64,000 nt of DNA. Origin: Codonopsis lanceolata. Taxonomy: Eukaryota; Streptophyta; Magnoliopsida; Asterales; Campanulaceae. The stretch spans positions 79,240,556 through 79,304,555 of the forward strand of contig CM028380.1 of the NCBI GenBank assembly GCA_013146195.2. The letters run 5' to 3'. The position numbers were made by a program, and so were the translations under genes. Under the pieces are notes generated by a model. It saw only the letters and a program-made list of their open reading frames with translations, did not search any database and was not told where the DNA came from. Below, piece after piece: positions 34,671-46,859 of the stretch. The first letter of the stretch is position 1, and every line of letters starts with the position of its first letter.

Positions 34671-35257
34671 GTTCACCTTTTCTGATTTTTCTGGTTAAAG
34701 AAGTAGTGGGCTTTGAAAACACATGGTAGGGGTTTCAGGAGATTTTTCTTTATGTTCAAAATAATCAGCTTTGGTTGATGTGTCCCGTGCTCTGCACCAA
34801 GTAATGTAATTCCATTCTAATTATGGACGTACTGTATTTAGTTTTTCTTTCTGGGATATCAGCAGTGCACCATACTTAAAACATTTTTTTAAAATTACGC
34901 TCTAACATGACAACCATATGATTTTGAAAGTATTGCCCACGGCACCTGGGCACAAAAATAGGATTAATCTTATGTTCTACACTACTTGAATAATTGAGGA
35001 TGTATCTATTGAATAATGCGACAAAAATACGAGCGAAGAAAAGCTTTGGTAAACGGGAACATGAAAGCTGAGTGCTCGATCCCTTTCTCTTAAGAGCCAA
35101 AAAAAAAAAAAAAAGTCATGAAGAAAAGAGCACAGGAATTTACCGGGTTCGACAAAACCTACAATACAACAAGGGACCAAGGTACTGATGAGATTAGTCG
35201 CTGTCCAGTGCAGAGTTGATCATTCGGACTTTTCAATTCACAGACGTGCCCAAATAT
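34671..35257. other. 3' flank of root-cap gene 3; no gene
   Basis: The first 250 bp align with the 3' flank of gene 5 (TTCAAAATAAT, GCTTTGGTTG, CTCTGCACCAAGTRATGTAA, GGGATATCAGC). The rest is unremarkable apart from a run of 16 A near 35099. Confidence 0.5.
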
Positions 35258-35689
35258 ATATATATATATATTTAAAGTTGGTGCAGGCAGCATGGTTGCT
35301 CCACTCACCACCTTTTAAATAAATCTTCATTCTAAATCATCCAGAGTTTTAAAAAACTTTTGATTTTCAAAATATTTAGCACAATAATAATACCTAATAA
35401 CAATCAATATGATAAGGGGTATTAGTATTAGTATATATAACTTCTTCTATTGTCAATAGTAGAAGAGATGTATCCCACATTGGTTAGAAATTGATGTTGG
35501 TTTTAAAAATTCTATTATTAAGTACCAATAGAAGAAATGCATCATGCATCATACATTGGTTGGAAAGTGATGTTGATTTTCAAAGTCATTAGAAAACCAA
35601 AAAGTTTTTAAAGCTTCCACATGGATGCTTTAATGAAGATTTATCCAAAGGTGATGACAAGGTGAAAGACAACCATATTGTTCCTCACC

Positions 35690-35764
<75 letters not shown>

Positions 35765-36214
35765 AAAATATTTTTACAATTATTACCAATAGAAGATGTA
35801 TATCTCACATTGGCTAGAAAATGATGTTGAGTTTAAATTATTTTATATTATAACACATTGTTTAAAAAGAAAATGTTAGATTTTAAAGTCTTTAAAAGAC
35901 TAAAGACTTTCACTTTTACAAGAGATGTATCTCACATGGTTACAAAATATTCTAATATTATTACCAATAGAAGAGATGATGTATCACACATTGGTTAGAA
36001 ATTGATGTTTGTATTAAAAATATTATTATTAATTACTAATTGAAAAGATGTATCATACATTTGTTATAAAGTGATGTTGATTTTTAAAGTTTTTTGTTAA
36101 AAAATTTCTACCATTATTACCAATAGAAAATGTATATCTCACATTGGTTAAAAAATGATGTTGATTTTTAATTATTTTAGATTATATAAAAGACTTACTA
36201 TTATTAACAATATA

Positions 36215-36266
<52 letters not shown>

Positions 36267-38400
36267 TTTTGGTTTTCTAACCATTAACTAATAATAATAC
36301 ATAATAATAATCATAATAATAATAGGTATTAGTATTAGTATATACAACTTCTTCTATTGTCAATAGTAGAAGACTTATATTTAAAAAAAATTACAACTAA
36401 CATTACTTCTAACCAATGTGGGATAAAACTCTTCAAGGTTAGATATTCTTTCTAATGACTCACTTTTAACATCATACTTTAAGCTTTGATATTTTATTCA
36501 TCCAAAACTTGATTTGGACAAATAAATATATCATTTCGATGTTCTTGACAAGTAGAACACATTTGCACAATTACTTTTGTCAACAAACAAATGACACGTA
36601 AAGAAATTTGTGCCTCAAGTTGCATAATTTCTTTCACTAAAAACACTAATTTTTAATAAGTATTATACTTTAACTCTTGATATCTTATTCATCCAAAACT
36701 CGATTTGGACAAATAAATATATGATTTCGATGCTCTTACCGAGTAGAATACATTTGTGCAATTACATTCGCCAACAAACAAATGACACGTAAAGAAATTC
36801 GTGCCTCAAGTTGCATAATTTCTCTCACTAAAAACACTAATTATTTTAACAAGTATTATACTTTAAGTCTTGATATCTTATTACCCAAAACTCGATTTGG
36901 ACAAATAAATATATCATTTTGATGCTCTCACCGAGTAGAACAAATTTGCGCAATTACCTTCGTCAACAAACAAATGACACGTAAAGAATTTTGTGCCTCA
37001 AGTTGCACAATTTCTTTCACTAAAAATATTATTTTTTCAACAATAGAAGAGATGTATCCCACATTGGTTAGAAATTGATGTTGGTTTTAAAAATTCTATT
37101 ATTAAGTATCAATAGAAGAAATGCATCATACATTGGTTGGAAAGTGATGTTGATTTTCAAAGTCACTTGAAAACCAAAAGTTTTTAAAGCTTCCACATGG
37201 ATGCAAGTATTTCACATTGGTTACAAAGTATTCTACTATTATTATCAATAGAAAAGATGTATCACACATTGGCTATAAATTAATGTTGGTTTTAAAAATA
37301 CTATTATTACCAATAGAATAGATGTATCATACATTTGGTAGAGGGTAATGTTTGTTTTAAAGTCTTTAAATAGAAGACTTCTACCATTATTATCAATAGA
37401 ATATGTATATCTCACATTGGTTAGAAAGTGATGTTGATTTTAATTTTAGATAAAAAAACATTTACTATTATTATTACTAATAGAAGAAATATCTTACATT
37501 TGCTAAAAAATGATGTTAGTTTTAAAAGTCTTTAGATAAAAGACTTTTACTTTTATCGTCAATGTAATAGAAGAGATGTATCCCACATTATTTAGGAAGA
37601 GATGTTGGTTATAAAATTTTTAAAATAAAAGACTTCTTCTATTATTACCAAATGAGGATATGTATTACACATTGGTTAGAGAGTGATGTTGATTTTAAAA
37701 GTCTACAATTATTAGCAATAGAAAAGAAATATTTCACATTGGTTATAAAGTGATATTGGTTTAAAAAGTTTTTAGATGATGTATCTCACATTGGTTACAA
37801 AGAAATGTATCTCATATTATTTAGAAATGAGTATTGGTTATAAAAGTCATTAGATAAAGACATTTTTTGTTATTACTAATAGAAAATATGTATCCACATT
37901 GTTTAGAAATGAATATTGTTTAAAAAGTCTTTTATCCACTACTATTATTACTAATAGAAAATATGTATACCACATGGTTAGAATGTGGTGTTGGTTTTAA
38001 AGTCTTTAGATAAAAGACTTAAACTTTCATTACCAATAAAAATATAAAATATAAAATATGTATCTCACATTGTTTAAAAATGAATTATGATTTTAAAAGT
38101 TTTTAACAAAATGACTTCTAATATTATTATCAAGTTAAATGTTAATTTTAAAATTCTTTAGATAAAAAAAATTAATATTATTATTAATACAAAATATCTA
38201 TCTCACGTTAGCTAGAAACTTATATTAATTTTAAAAGTATTTAGGTAAAAAAATCGTTTAATATTAGTAACAATAAAAAAAAATTATAACAATAGAAGAG
38301 ATTAACAATCTTATTATAATGTCTAAAAATTATATTATTATTACAAAAATATATATATATCTCACATTATACCCGTGCATAACACGGGCTAAATAACTAG
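35258..38400. mobile_element. Helitron-like element or tract with degenerate tandem repeats
   Basis: The right edge has a Helitron 3' terminus: a hairpin CCCGTG-CATAA-CACGGG (38372-38388), then CTAAATAACTAG, with host T at 38401, i.e. CTAG before T. The interior is AT-rich, dominated by imperfect 70-110-bp units built on AGAAGAGATGTATC-CACATTGGTTAGAAA-TGATGTTG-TTTTAAAA, with AT microsatellites at about 35694-35760 and 36213-36264. An inverted repeat pairs about 35280-35340 with 35630-35700. The 5' TC end is not certain; 35258 is the approximate start of AT-repeat DNA. No Rep/helicase is encoded. Confidence 0.55.
36471..37040. repeat. Three tandem copies of a roughly 190-bp repeat
   Basis: Units start near 36471, 36661 and 36853. 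Each holds AAACTCGATTTGGACAAATA, CAACAAACAAATGACACGTA, CCTCAAGTTGCATAATTTCT and CACTAAAAACACTAAT or close variants. They interrupt the shorter repeat family of the tract. Confidence 0.85.
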
Positions 38401-38740
38401 TATAGTAAATGTTGATCCTATTAGTGCAAACAAGTTACTCGGTAGCCTAAAGGATTTCTAGGCTCACATGACTTTTCAAATGAGATCTGCATAGAAGTTT
38501 CCAAGAGAAATTTTGTCAATGTCTCCTTAAACATTGTGTTTCACTAGAAAAAGTGTTGCTTGGTAAGAGTGGCAAACTAAGAGAGCATAAGTGTGAAGCT
38601 CGCCGTCCCAGTACTATACGGAGGCCTAAAGCTAACTTTAGAATGAGACCTTTTTAAAGTAAATAATAAAATTTTAAAATTATTTCATTTTTATTCATAG
38701 TATATCTTTCGTGATTTTTGGAATGCCAAATCATTTATTA

Positions 38741-39175
38741 AAAGTTTAAATCTCAATTTGATCACGTTACTTTTCGCCAAAATTCATTAAACTCACTTTA
38801 TTTTTTTACCTCAATTTAATCGCTCTACTTTCACATAATTAGCACGTTCATCACTCCATCTATATATTTGGATGGAGCGTTTAATTGTTTTAGGAAAATC
38901 AAAAAATACCCTTACTAAATTTGGGGGTTTTGAGGGACTTCTCCTCCTCTCAAATATAATTTCTTATTGTGTGACTTGAATTTGTCAACACACCTTTCAA
39001 AAGTAAGGGGCATTATTGTCTTTTCAACGATTTCCATCAAACTTAACTAACGGAAATGACTGTAGTGACCTTATTGACTTTCGAAGCCAAGTAGAGTAAT
39101 TAAATTGAGGAAAAAAAAGTTGAGTGAGCTTAATGAATTTTGACTGAAAGTAGGTTGACCAAATTAAGATTTAAA
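38741..39175. mobile_element. MULE-type MITE, 435 bp, about 90-bp TIRs
   Basis: TTTAAATCTCAATTTGATCA at the left is mirrored by TTTAAATCTTAATTTGGTCA read inward from the right, and similarity continues through AAAATTCATTAA and CCTCAATTTAAT for about 90 bp. CATTTATTA duplicates (38732-38740, 39176-39184) give a 9-bp target site. The left end carries four extra bases. Non-coding. Confidence 0.75.
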
Positions 39176-39208
39176 CATTTATTAAATTATTGTAATCGAT
39201 TTTATTTA

Positions 39209-40501
39209 GGCAAAAACTTGTGTAGGACGGTCTTACGGATCCTAAATCTGTAAAACGGAGCCTCATTTAGAAATTTGCTGATCATAATAAATAAATAATA
39301 TGTTACAAGAAATAACAAAAATGGATCAGTCGATATGGTTCTCAGTGAAACACTTTAGGTTTCAAAAATAAAAATAAAAATAATTAGCGCTCTAGTCTTC
39401 GGTTTGAAACCCCTCAATTGTGTTTTTAAGTTTTATTGGCGAGATACGTCATTTTGCTCCGGTGCTCCTGTACTTTCAAGGTTTGTCGCCGAAATTCTTA
39501 TGTTTTCCACGCCGTACAGTTTAATCATTTGTCAGCTCCGTTAGCTATCCGTTAGCATCAATTGTTTTGAGATACTTGACGGACCCAAATGGACTTTAAC
39601 GATTTGTTAAATAACACATTTAAAGCCAAACGTAACACATTCTTACGGTTTAATCATTTGTCAGCTCCGTTAGCATCGATTGGATTGCCTTGGGATACTT
39701 GACAGATTCTAATGGACTTTAACGAAATGTTAAATGGCACTTATAAAGCCAAACGTAACACATTGAAAAGACAAAAATGATACATTTTAAAGTTGAAAGT
39801 GACACTATAAAGGGAAATTTATTATAATTCTCATTAAAATATAAAGTGACACTCTTAATACTAAAAAGTGACACTCTTAATACTAAAAAGTGGCACTCTT
39901 ATAATACTAAAAAGTGACACATTTAATATTAAAAAGTGTCACTTTATAACTAACATTGACTGCCAAAAGTAACATATTTAATACTAAAACGTGACATTTT
40001 CAATGTTAAAAAGTGACACTTTCAAGGTCAATAACGACGATTTTTATTTATAATGCAAAATGACACTTGTACGGTCAAATGTAACATATTTAATGCTAAA
40101 AAGTGACAATTTTAATGTTATAAAGTAACACTTTAATGTCAAACGTAATGATTTTTATTTATAAAAAAATGAGACACTTTTCAAAGTGAAAATAACACAT
40201 TTAAGACTAAAAGTGACACATTTAAGCCCAAAAAATAACACTTTTTAGGGGAAAAAATATAATTTTCATTAAAAATGCAAAGCGACACTTCTTAGGTCAA
40301 AAGTGACACATTTTATACTATAAAGTGACATTGTTAATAGTCAAAAATGACACTCTGCATATATAAACATGAGGGATGACGCTGTAATTTTCAAAAAAAC
40401 TAAGGGGTTGCATTGAGATTTCTGAATTTTGCCACATTTAACCTGAATAGATCCGTCTTACGGATAAGGATCCGTAAGACCGTCTTACAGGAGACGACCT
40501 C
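39209..40501. mobile_element. Non-autonomous MULE, 1.3 kb, with AGTGACAC tandem-repeat core
   Basis: A perfect 9-bp duplication TTTTATTTA (39200-39208 and 40502-40510) flanks ends that read GGCAAAAACTTGTGTAGGAC and, from the right, GAGGTCGTCTCCTGTAAGAC, both followed by GGTCTTACGGATCC. The interior has a direct repeat of a block containing TTTAATCATTTGTCAGCTCC (about 39520 and 39650) and then many AAAAGTGACACTCTTAATAC-type units (39780-40350). It belongs to the same family as 61309-63348. Non-coding. Confidence 0.85.
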
Positions 40502-41326
40502 TTTTATTTAATATTTCTTTTTCAATCGATAATGAAGTTAGTCAACTTAATCTTTGTTGAGACATTGTCGATCTTAGATAAATTTTATTAATTTAAGTTT
40601 TAAAAATTTTCTTTCAACCAAAGCAACAAGTACAAGAATCGTTAAGTTAACAAAGTTAATTCTAGTTGACATTTCCTCAAGTTTTAAAAAAAACAATGTA
40701 TGTTTCACAAATTTAACAAAATTAAATTAAACGATTATAATTCAAGCCACACGACTAAAGAAAAAAAAAAGATAGAACAATGAAACCCGATCGGTCATAA
40801 GATAGGTCGCAGGCAAAATGCAATTGCCGATTCGCGATTCATTTACTCGATCATTTGTTTCGTTTGCAATTGTCAATTGTCGTTGTGGACTTGTAGTCTA
40901 AGCCCTTTCATTATTTATGGACCCGGTGAAGCTCTCAAGTTGCAAGTCTCACTATCGGTGTCTTGAAATCAAAGAACTAAAGTCTAAAGGGGACGAAGAT
41001 GGCTAGGAGTCACTTAATATATATATTTTTAAGAAAATAGTAAAAAAAAATTAGGCCTAAAGCAAGGGCTTACTTGGCTTCTTCCCCTTGGCCGGCCCTT
41101 GAAGACAAGACTAAAAACTGTCTGCAACTGCACAAAATTTTCTATATCTTTTATGAGTGAATGATTACGACAGATGATGCACATCCAATGGCTATAAACA
41201 GGTAGCCAGGGAAAATAAGAACCACAAAGATTGAAATTAAAGCAATGGTACACTTCTTGCTGTTACTTATGCAACAACTTCAACTATATTACAAAACAAA
41301 TCATATTATTGCGAAAAACTGTGGTG

Positions 41327-42785
41327 TGTTAGTTTGATAAAAGAAAGAGAGGAATTGATTAAGAATACTGCCCAAGATGAATTATTCATTATGAATTACA
41401 GCAATATATAGACAAGGCACGTAAAGCCCAGTCCAATGAATAAGAATACATAGAGACTTGGCTTTACAATAATCGGAGAAATACAATGGATATGTTGAAT
41501 TTAGGATAAGGCAGACTGTTGAGAATTCTTAGTATGATTCATTACTTTCACCCTCCCTTAAGCGAGACGGAGGGGATGGCGGAGACGAAGCTTGGCAGAG
41601 AGAATGTCAAAGCGAGTGCGACTGTGCCCTTTGGTGAAGAGGTCGGCAAGCTGATCATTTGTAGAGACATGGGCTATCTTCAGAAATTGACGTTGAACGA
41701 GTTCCCGAACGAAATGGTAGTCAATTTCAATGTGTCGGGTACAAGCGTGAAACACCGAGTTTCGTGCCATATGCAAGGCAGATAAGTTGTCACAAAATAG
41801 TGTTGGTGGCAGATGAATTGGGATGTCTAACTCACGGAAGAGGTAGGTGAACCACGAACCTCAGCGATAGTTGTGGCAAGAGCACGATATTCCGCTTCAC
41901 TGCTCGAACAAGAGATTGTATTTTGTTTCTTTACTGACCAAGAAACGAGATTTGAGCCAACGAAGATACAAGAGCCCATTGTGGAGCATCTATCATCGGG
42001 ATCTCCGGCTCGGTCAGCGTCAGAGTAAGCCCAAAGATTTAGATTGGGAGATTTGTGAAACAATAAGCCTTTGTCAAGGGTGCCCTTAATGTAGCGAGCG
42101 ACCCGTTTTGCAGCTTGAAGGTGAGAGGACTGCGGTTGGTGCATGAATTGGAAAATTTGATTAACAGCAAAGGCAATGTCCGGTCGTGTTAATGTGAGAT
42201 ATTGTAAACCTCCGACAATGCTCCTATAACTTGTAGGATCGGGTAGGGGGTCACCGGAGTAGAGAAAGCCGAGTTTGTGGAGCAATAGGAGTAGGACAAG
42301 GCTTGCAGAATTCCATGTTGAAACGCCGAAGAAGATCAGCTGCATAGCGGGACTGATTAAGGTGGAGAAGAGAGTCGGTACGGGTAGTTTCAATGCTAAG
42401 AAAGTAACCCAAATCACCAAGTTGACGGCTGTCAAATGTAGGCAATTGGACATTAGGGATTGTGGGTTGAAGAAAATAGTTTGTTTGTGAATTGGAGGAA
42501 CTGGCCTTGGACGAGGCTGTTGAGTCCTCCATGGCGTGAGCCTACTACTGCTCTGTTACCCTATTAGTTTGATAAAAGAAAGAGAGGGATTGATTAAGAA
42601 TACTGCCTAAGATGAATTATTCATTATGAATTACAGCAATATATAGACAAGGCACATAGAGCCCAGTCCAATGAATGAGAATACATAGAGACTTGGCTTT
42701 ATAATAATCAGAGAAATACAATGGATATGCTGAATTTAGGATAAGGCAGATTGTTGACAATTCTTAGCATGATTCATTACTTTCA
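41327..42785 (-). mobile_element. Ty1/copia element B, internally deleted, 1.46 kb
   Basis: LTRs at 41327-41550 and 42562-42785 (224 bp each) start TGTTAGTTTG (TATTAGTTTG in the right copy) and end ACTTTCA. The target duplication TGGTG lies at 41322-41326 and 42786-42790. On minus, the primer-binding site after the 5' LTR is GGGTAACAGAG, a variant of TGGTATCAGAGC. Only about 1 kb of interior is left, mostly RNase H. It inserted in the 3' flank of the receptor-kinase pseudogene; the intact gene has an uninterrupted equivalent near 54590. Confidence 0.95.
41558..42532 (-). pseudogene. Copia B fused gag-start / RT-RNase H remnant
   Basis: An ATG at 42532 gives MEDSTASSKASSSNSQTNYF, which looks like a Gag start. 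It then enters RT at LGDLGYFLSIETTRTDSLLH and CKPCPTPIAP, so a large deletion has joined the two. A frame change follows. The second frame carries YRSIVGGLQYLTLTRPDIAF, SDADRAGDPDDRCSTMGSCI and SSSEAEYRALATTIAEV, and the last part (41776-41558) HACTRHIEIDYHFVRELV of RNase H. RT catalytic YVDD is absent. Confidence 0.8.
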
Positions 42786-43382
42786 TGGTGAAGGTCGGAA
42801 GAAGAAAACGTATCACCTTCACCTGAATTACCTCCACTTTGGAGATATTTACTCCCCAGGCTAAGACAATCAAATATTTGAGGGGTATTCACCTCATCTA
42901 CCACAAGCCATAAGGAAATACCAGCTAAGAGAAAACAACACTAGTGGCAGCACCTTGGTCTTTATGCATTGTCATCGGGGCATGAATTACCTTCCACATA
43001 CTAACACTGTTATCAAACAGCTCAAGGATGGTCATTGGAATACCAATAATATGGTGTCTGCTCAAGTTCCATGAGAGCTGGAGAGCGTACTCTAAGTTCC
43101 ACAAAACATCTCCCATTACGCCAGTCTACTCCATACTCAACCAAACGCTTCTCCATTGTCTCCACCAAACTTTTCAAAGAAGACGGATCCCCCTTCCCCA
43201 CCAGATTTGCATCCATGATAGTATCCAACATGCTATTCTTTTGTCACATCATTGTCATCTGGCAATATGAACTTGCTTGCTCCCTGGGAAGAACAGGGTT
43301 TAAAGCTGGTCTTGGGCAAAGAACTTCCATCCCAAATGAGTACACATCTAAATTCTCTGTCAACTGTTGCATGTGGAGTATC

Positions 43383-43601
43383 TGTAGAAACAAATAAAGT
43401 TTAGGAATAATGACATAGCCGTTCCATTGATTGAATCACTTATTTATAGGGAGAGTTACAATTAGGGTTACACTTAGAGTAGGGTACAAGAATGTTATAC
43501 AAGAAAGGTAACATAATAAGGAAAGAACTGTACAAGGTAATTACCACTGATTAATATTTACAAATAAACAAGAATAATAATAAATATATTATTCTCTAAT
43601 A
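43383..43601 (-). repeat. 3' LTR of copia C
   Basis: 219 bp. The adjacent interior read on minus is CAATCTTGCGGGGGCA, a polypurine-like tract for plus-strand priming. Confidence 0.93.
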
Positions 43602-45082
43602 TGCCCCCGCAAGATTGACATCCGAGAGGAGAGACCAATCTTGTGAAGTAATTGATGAAACTGCTGGCGAGCAAGAGGCTTGGTCAAGGCATCGGTCAGC
43701 TGACCGGCCGAGGAGACATGGCAGACTCGTATAAGCCCATCTTGAACTTGTTGTTGAATGAAATGAAAGTCCAGGGCCACATGCTTCATGCGAGTATGAA
43801 AAACCGGGTTCGAGCAAAGACTCGTGGTGCCCACATTGTCACAGTAAATGACTGGTTGAGTCGAGGAGGTTAGACCGAGTTTTCCAAGAAGAGACACAAT
43901 CCACCTTACTTTAGCCGCAGGGCGGCGCCGTGTTGACTTCGATCGAGGAGCGAGCAATAGTACGCTGTTTCTTGGAGCTCAAAGAGATCGAGTTGCTTCC
44001 AAGATAGACAATGTAGGCACTGGTGGATGTGTAGTCGTCCTTGTTGCCAACCCGTCAGCATCAGTGAAGGCATGGAGAGCAGGAGGAGACTGACGATGAA
44101 GGAGGATGCCCGCATTAATAGAGCCATAGAGATACCGAAGAACTCGTTTGACCGCATTCCAGTGCTCGGTGGTCGGCCTATGCATGAACTGAGAGAGTTT
44201 GTTGACAGCGAAGGCAATATCAGGCCGAGTAAGAGACATATATTGAAGACTCCTGGCCATTGCTCGAAATTCTGTCGGATCAGTGAAAGCAGTGCCCGTA
44301 TGAAGAGTCAAGGTAGACGAGGTAGCAAGAGGCGTAGTTACTGGGCAAGCATCGGTCATGCCTGTGTGAGCAAGGAGATCAACTATGTACCCGCATTGGG
44401 AGAGCAGAAGACCACTTGGGCACTTAACAACTTCAACCCCAAGAAAATAGTAAAGATCACCAAAGTCTTTGAGCGAGAAACAATTAACGAGCAGAGATAT
44501 GAAAGTCTGAACTACAGCGGGCTGGTTCCCAGTGACGATGATATCATCCACATAGACAAGGAGATAGATGATGTTGCCCGCAGTACAAATGATGAACAGG
44601 GAGTCGGCCACCAAGTTTTTGAAGCCGGAGGCAAGAAGAAACTGACGCAGCTCATTATACCATACTCGAGGAGCCTGCTTGAGACCATAAATAGCCTTGT
44701 GAAGTCGACAAACATGTTGAGGTTTGTCCTTGTCTGTGAAACTAGATGGTTGAGTCATAAATACCTCCTCGGACATATTGCCTTGAAGAAAGGCATTGTT
44801 CACATCCAGTTGTCGAAAATCCCATCTTTGACAAACGGCTAGTGAGAGGACAAGACGAACCATGGTCGGTTTAACAACCGGGCTGAAAGTCTCGTGATAG
44901 TCAACCCCTAGTCGCTGGTGAAATCCCTTGGCCACTAATCGAGCTTTGTAGCGATCAATAGTGACATCAGCATATCTTTTCATGCGGTAGATCCACTTAC
45001 AACCAACAATATTGCGAGCATCGGTCGAAGGAACCAAATCCCAAGTTCCATTGCGAGCTAATGCATCAAAATCCGCAGACAT
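43589..45082 (-). pseudogene. Copia C reverse transcriptase and RNase H
   Basis: A 367-codon frame (45082-43979) carries GTWDLVPSTDARNIVGCKWI, YKARLVAKGFHQRLGVDY, FRQLDVNNAFLQGNMSEEVF, KAIYGLKQAPRVWYNELRQF, the catalytic YVDD (LLVYVDDIIVTGNQ), YYFLGVEV and SLTRPDIAFAVNKLSQFMH. RNase H begins AFTDADGLA. A frame change near 43960 leads to 43957-43589 with KVRWIVSLLGKLGL, YCDNVGTTSLCSNPVFHTRM and VALDFHFIQQQVQDGLIRV. The RT block is intact; the polyprotein is not. Confidence 0.9.
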
Positions 45083-45112
45083 GGCCTGAAGCCACTTCTC
45101 ATCTTTTAGAGC

Positions 45113-46820
45113 CTAAGTGACATATGTTGGTTCACTGTCCGCTGCTAGTTGAGCCGAAAGACTCACTTTGGTGATGGATTTGTAGATATTGTTCTTAGAG
45201 CGAGTGACGATGGAGGAAGTTCCAAAGGCAGCGGGCATGGGGCAAGTGGGCATAATGTTATCCTCGGGCATAAAGCTGGTTTCCGAGGAGGGTTGAGTAG
45301 CCAACACAAGACTAGTAGCGGGTAGTGGTGAGGGTGGTTGAGGCTGGTGTATGGGCGAGCTGAAATCAACCACATTCGAATTAGTGCAATGAGGCACTGG
45401 AACGAGCAGTCGACGGTGTGTATGAGTGGCCGAGCAGTTCATGAGGAGGTAGCCAAGAGACACTAGCGTAGGTATCTGGACGATCAGGGCGGGTGGCCAG
45501 GGTGGACATTGGAAAGGTAGACTCGACGAATCGAACATGACGCAAAAGGTACAACTTGGTGGTGCTCGGATCATAACAGAGATAGGCACTATGAGTGAGC
45601 GAATAACCAAGGAAGACACACGAAGTGGAGCGAGCAGCGAGTTTGTGAGCGGAGTAAGGGCGGAGCCAAGGGTATCAAAGACAACCAAAGGCACGAAGTT
45701 TGGAGTAGTTGGGTGAAGAGCCAAAAAGTTTATGGTATGGAGATTGGTGAGCAAAAGTGGGTGTTGGTAGTCGATTTATGAGGTAGGCCGCTGTTTGGAA
45801 GGCAAACGACCAAAAGGCAGCGGAAAAGGTGCACGAGAGATGAGGGAGAGACCAGTTTCGACAATGTGGCGATGGCGATGTTCCGAGAACCCATTGTGTT
45901 CCGGGGTGTGAGGGGGCGAGGTGAGGTGAGAGATGTCATGGGCGGACAGATAGGCTGCCAAGCCAGAATCCCAGGCAAGCCCCATGTACTCGCCTCAATT
46001 GTCTAAGTGAAGAGTGACAATAGTTGTTTTAAAATAGTTTTAAACCAAGTCTTTAAACTTGGGAAATATGGTGGCGACCTCAGACTTGCGTCTGAGCGGG
46101 TAAAACCAGATGTAATGAGTAAAATGATCAACAAAAATCACATAATATTTGAACCCATCAATAGAGGTAAAGCCAGATGTAATGAGTAAAATGATCAAAA
46201 AGTAAATTTATGACTTTTATTAGAAAGACAATCATTACAATGAAGAAGATGATTGTGAGTAATGTCTAAATCTAAACCTAGGTTAGATAGTATATGTCGT
46301 TGGACGCGGCCAGACGGATGACCAAGACAATGATGCCAATCCTGGTGACATACTTTGGAGCTAACACAAGCAGAGGGGTAGCTGTGGTCGGTCATTCATA
46401 CACACCGTCCTTAGACTGTCCGGTCAGCAGTATTCTCCCTGTCAGCAGATCATTCACATGAAAAGAAGATGGTAAGAATTCAATGGAGGTATTATTGGAG
46501 ATGCAAAATTGAGATATAGATATAAGGTTCTTTTTCATGTTAGGAACAAATAGAATATTGTGTAGGGAAAAAGTGTGTGAGGGTGTATGAAAAGAGGAAA
46601 AACCAGTTTTGGAGATAGTTAACCCAATACTATCACCAATGACCATGTCGTCCATGCACGTGTAGGTGGAGTGGAGCGAGAGGTTGCCAAGATCGCTAGT
46701 GACATGGTGAGAAGCACCCCTGTTGAGCAGCCAGCTCGGTGTCCCCGTGTCTGTCGTGGTTGCGAGGTGAGCCCGTGGTTGCCACTTAGAGCCACTTGTC
46801 GAGTTGGGAGCAGCAGGCAA
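45113..46820 (-). pseudogene. Copia C protease and integrase; protease active site mutated
   Basis: The protease region (46820-46392) reads PSWLLNRGASHHVTSDL where an active copia has Asp-Ser-Gly (WLLDSGA-type), so the catalytic Asp is Asn and Ser is Arg. GAG-pre-integrase and zinc-binding residues follow (46395-46195: WHHCLGHPSGRVQ, HCNDCLSNKSHKF). The integrase core end is at 45985-45730 (AYLSAHDISHL, SPPHTPEHNGFSEHRHRHIV, with the Glu of DDE at EHNGFSE), then a variable linker (45754-45113). The middle of the core around 46000-46190 is out of frame or deleted. Confidence 0.82.
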
Positions 46821-46859
46821 AGATGTGGTGGCAACCAGTTGAAAGTTGGGGCAGCGAGC

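Noticed and set aside
36471..37040. CRISPR-like array
   Set aside because: These are three contiguous 190-bp tandem repeats in plant DNA, with no short repeat/spacer alternation.
44027..44842. 271-codon plus-strand frame
   Set aside because: It is the antisense shadow of the copia C reverse transcriptase, whose minus-strand frame has clear RT motifs.
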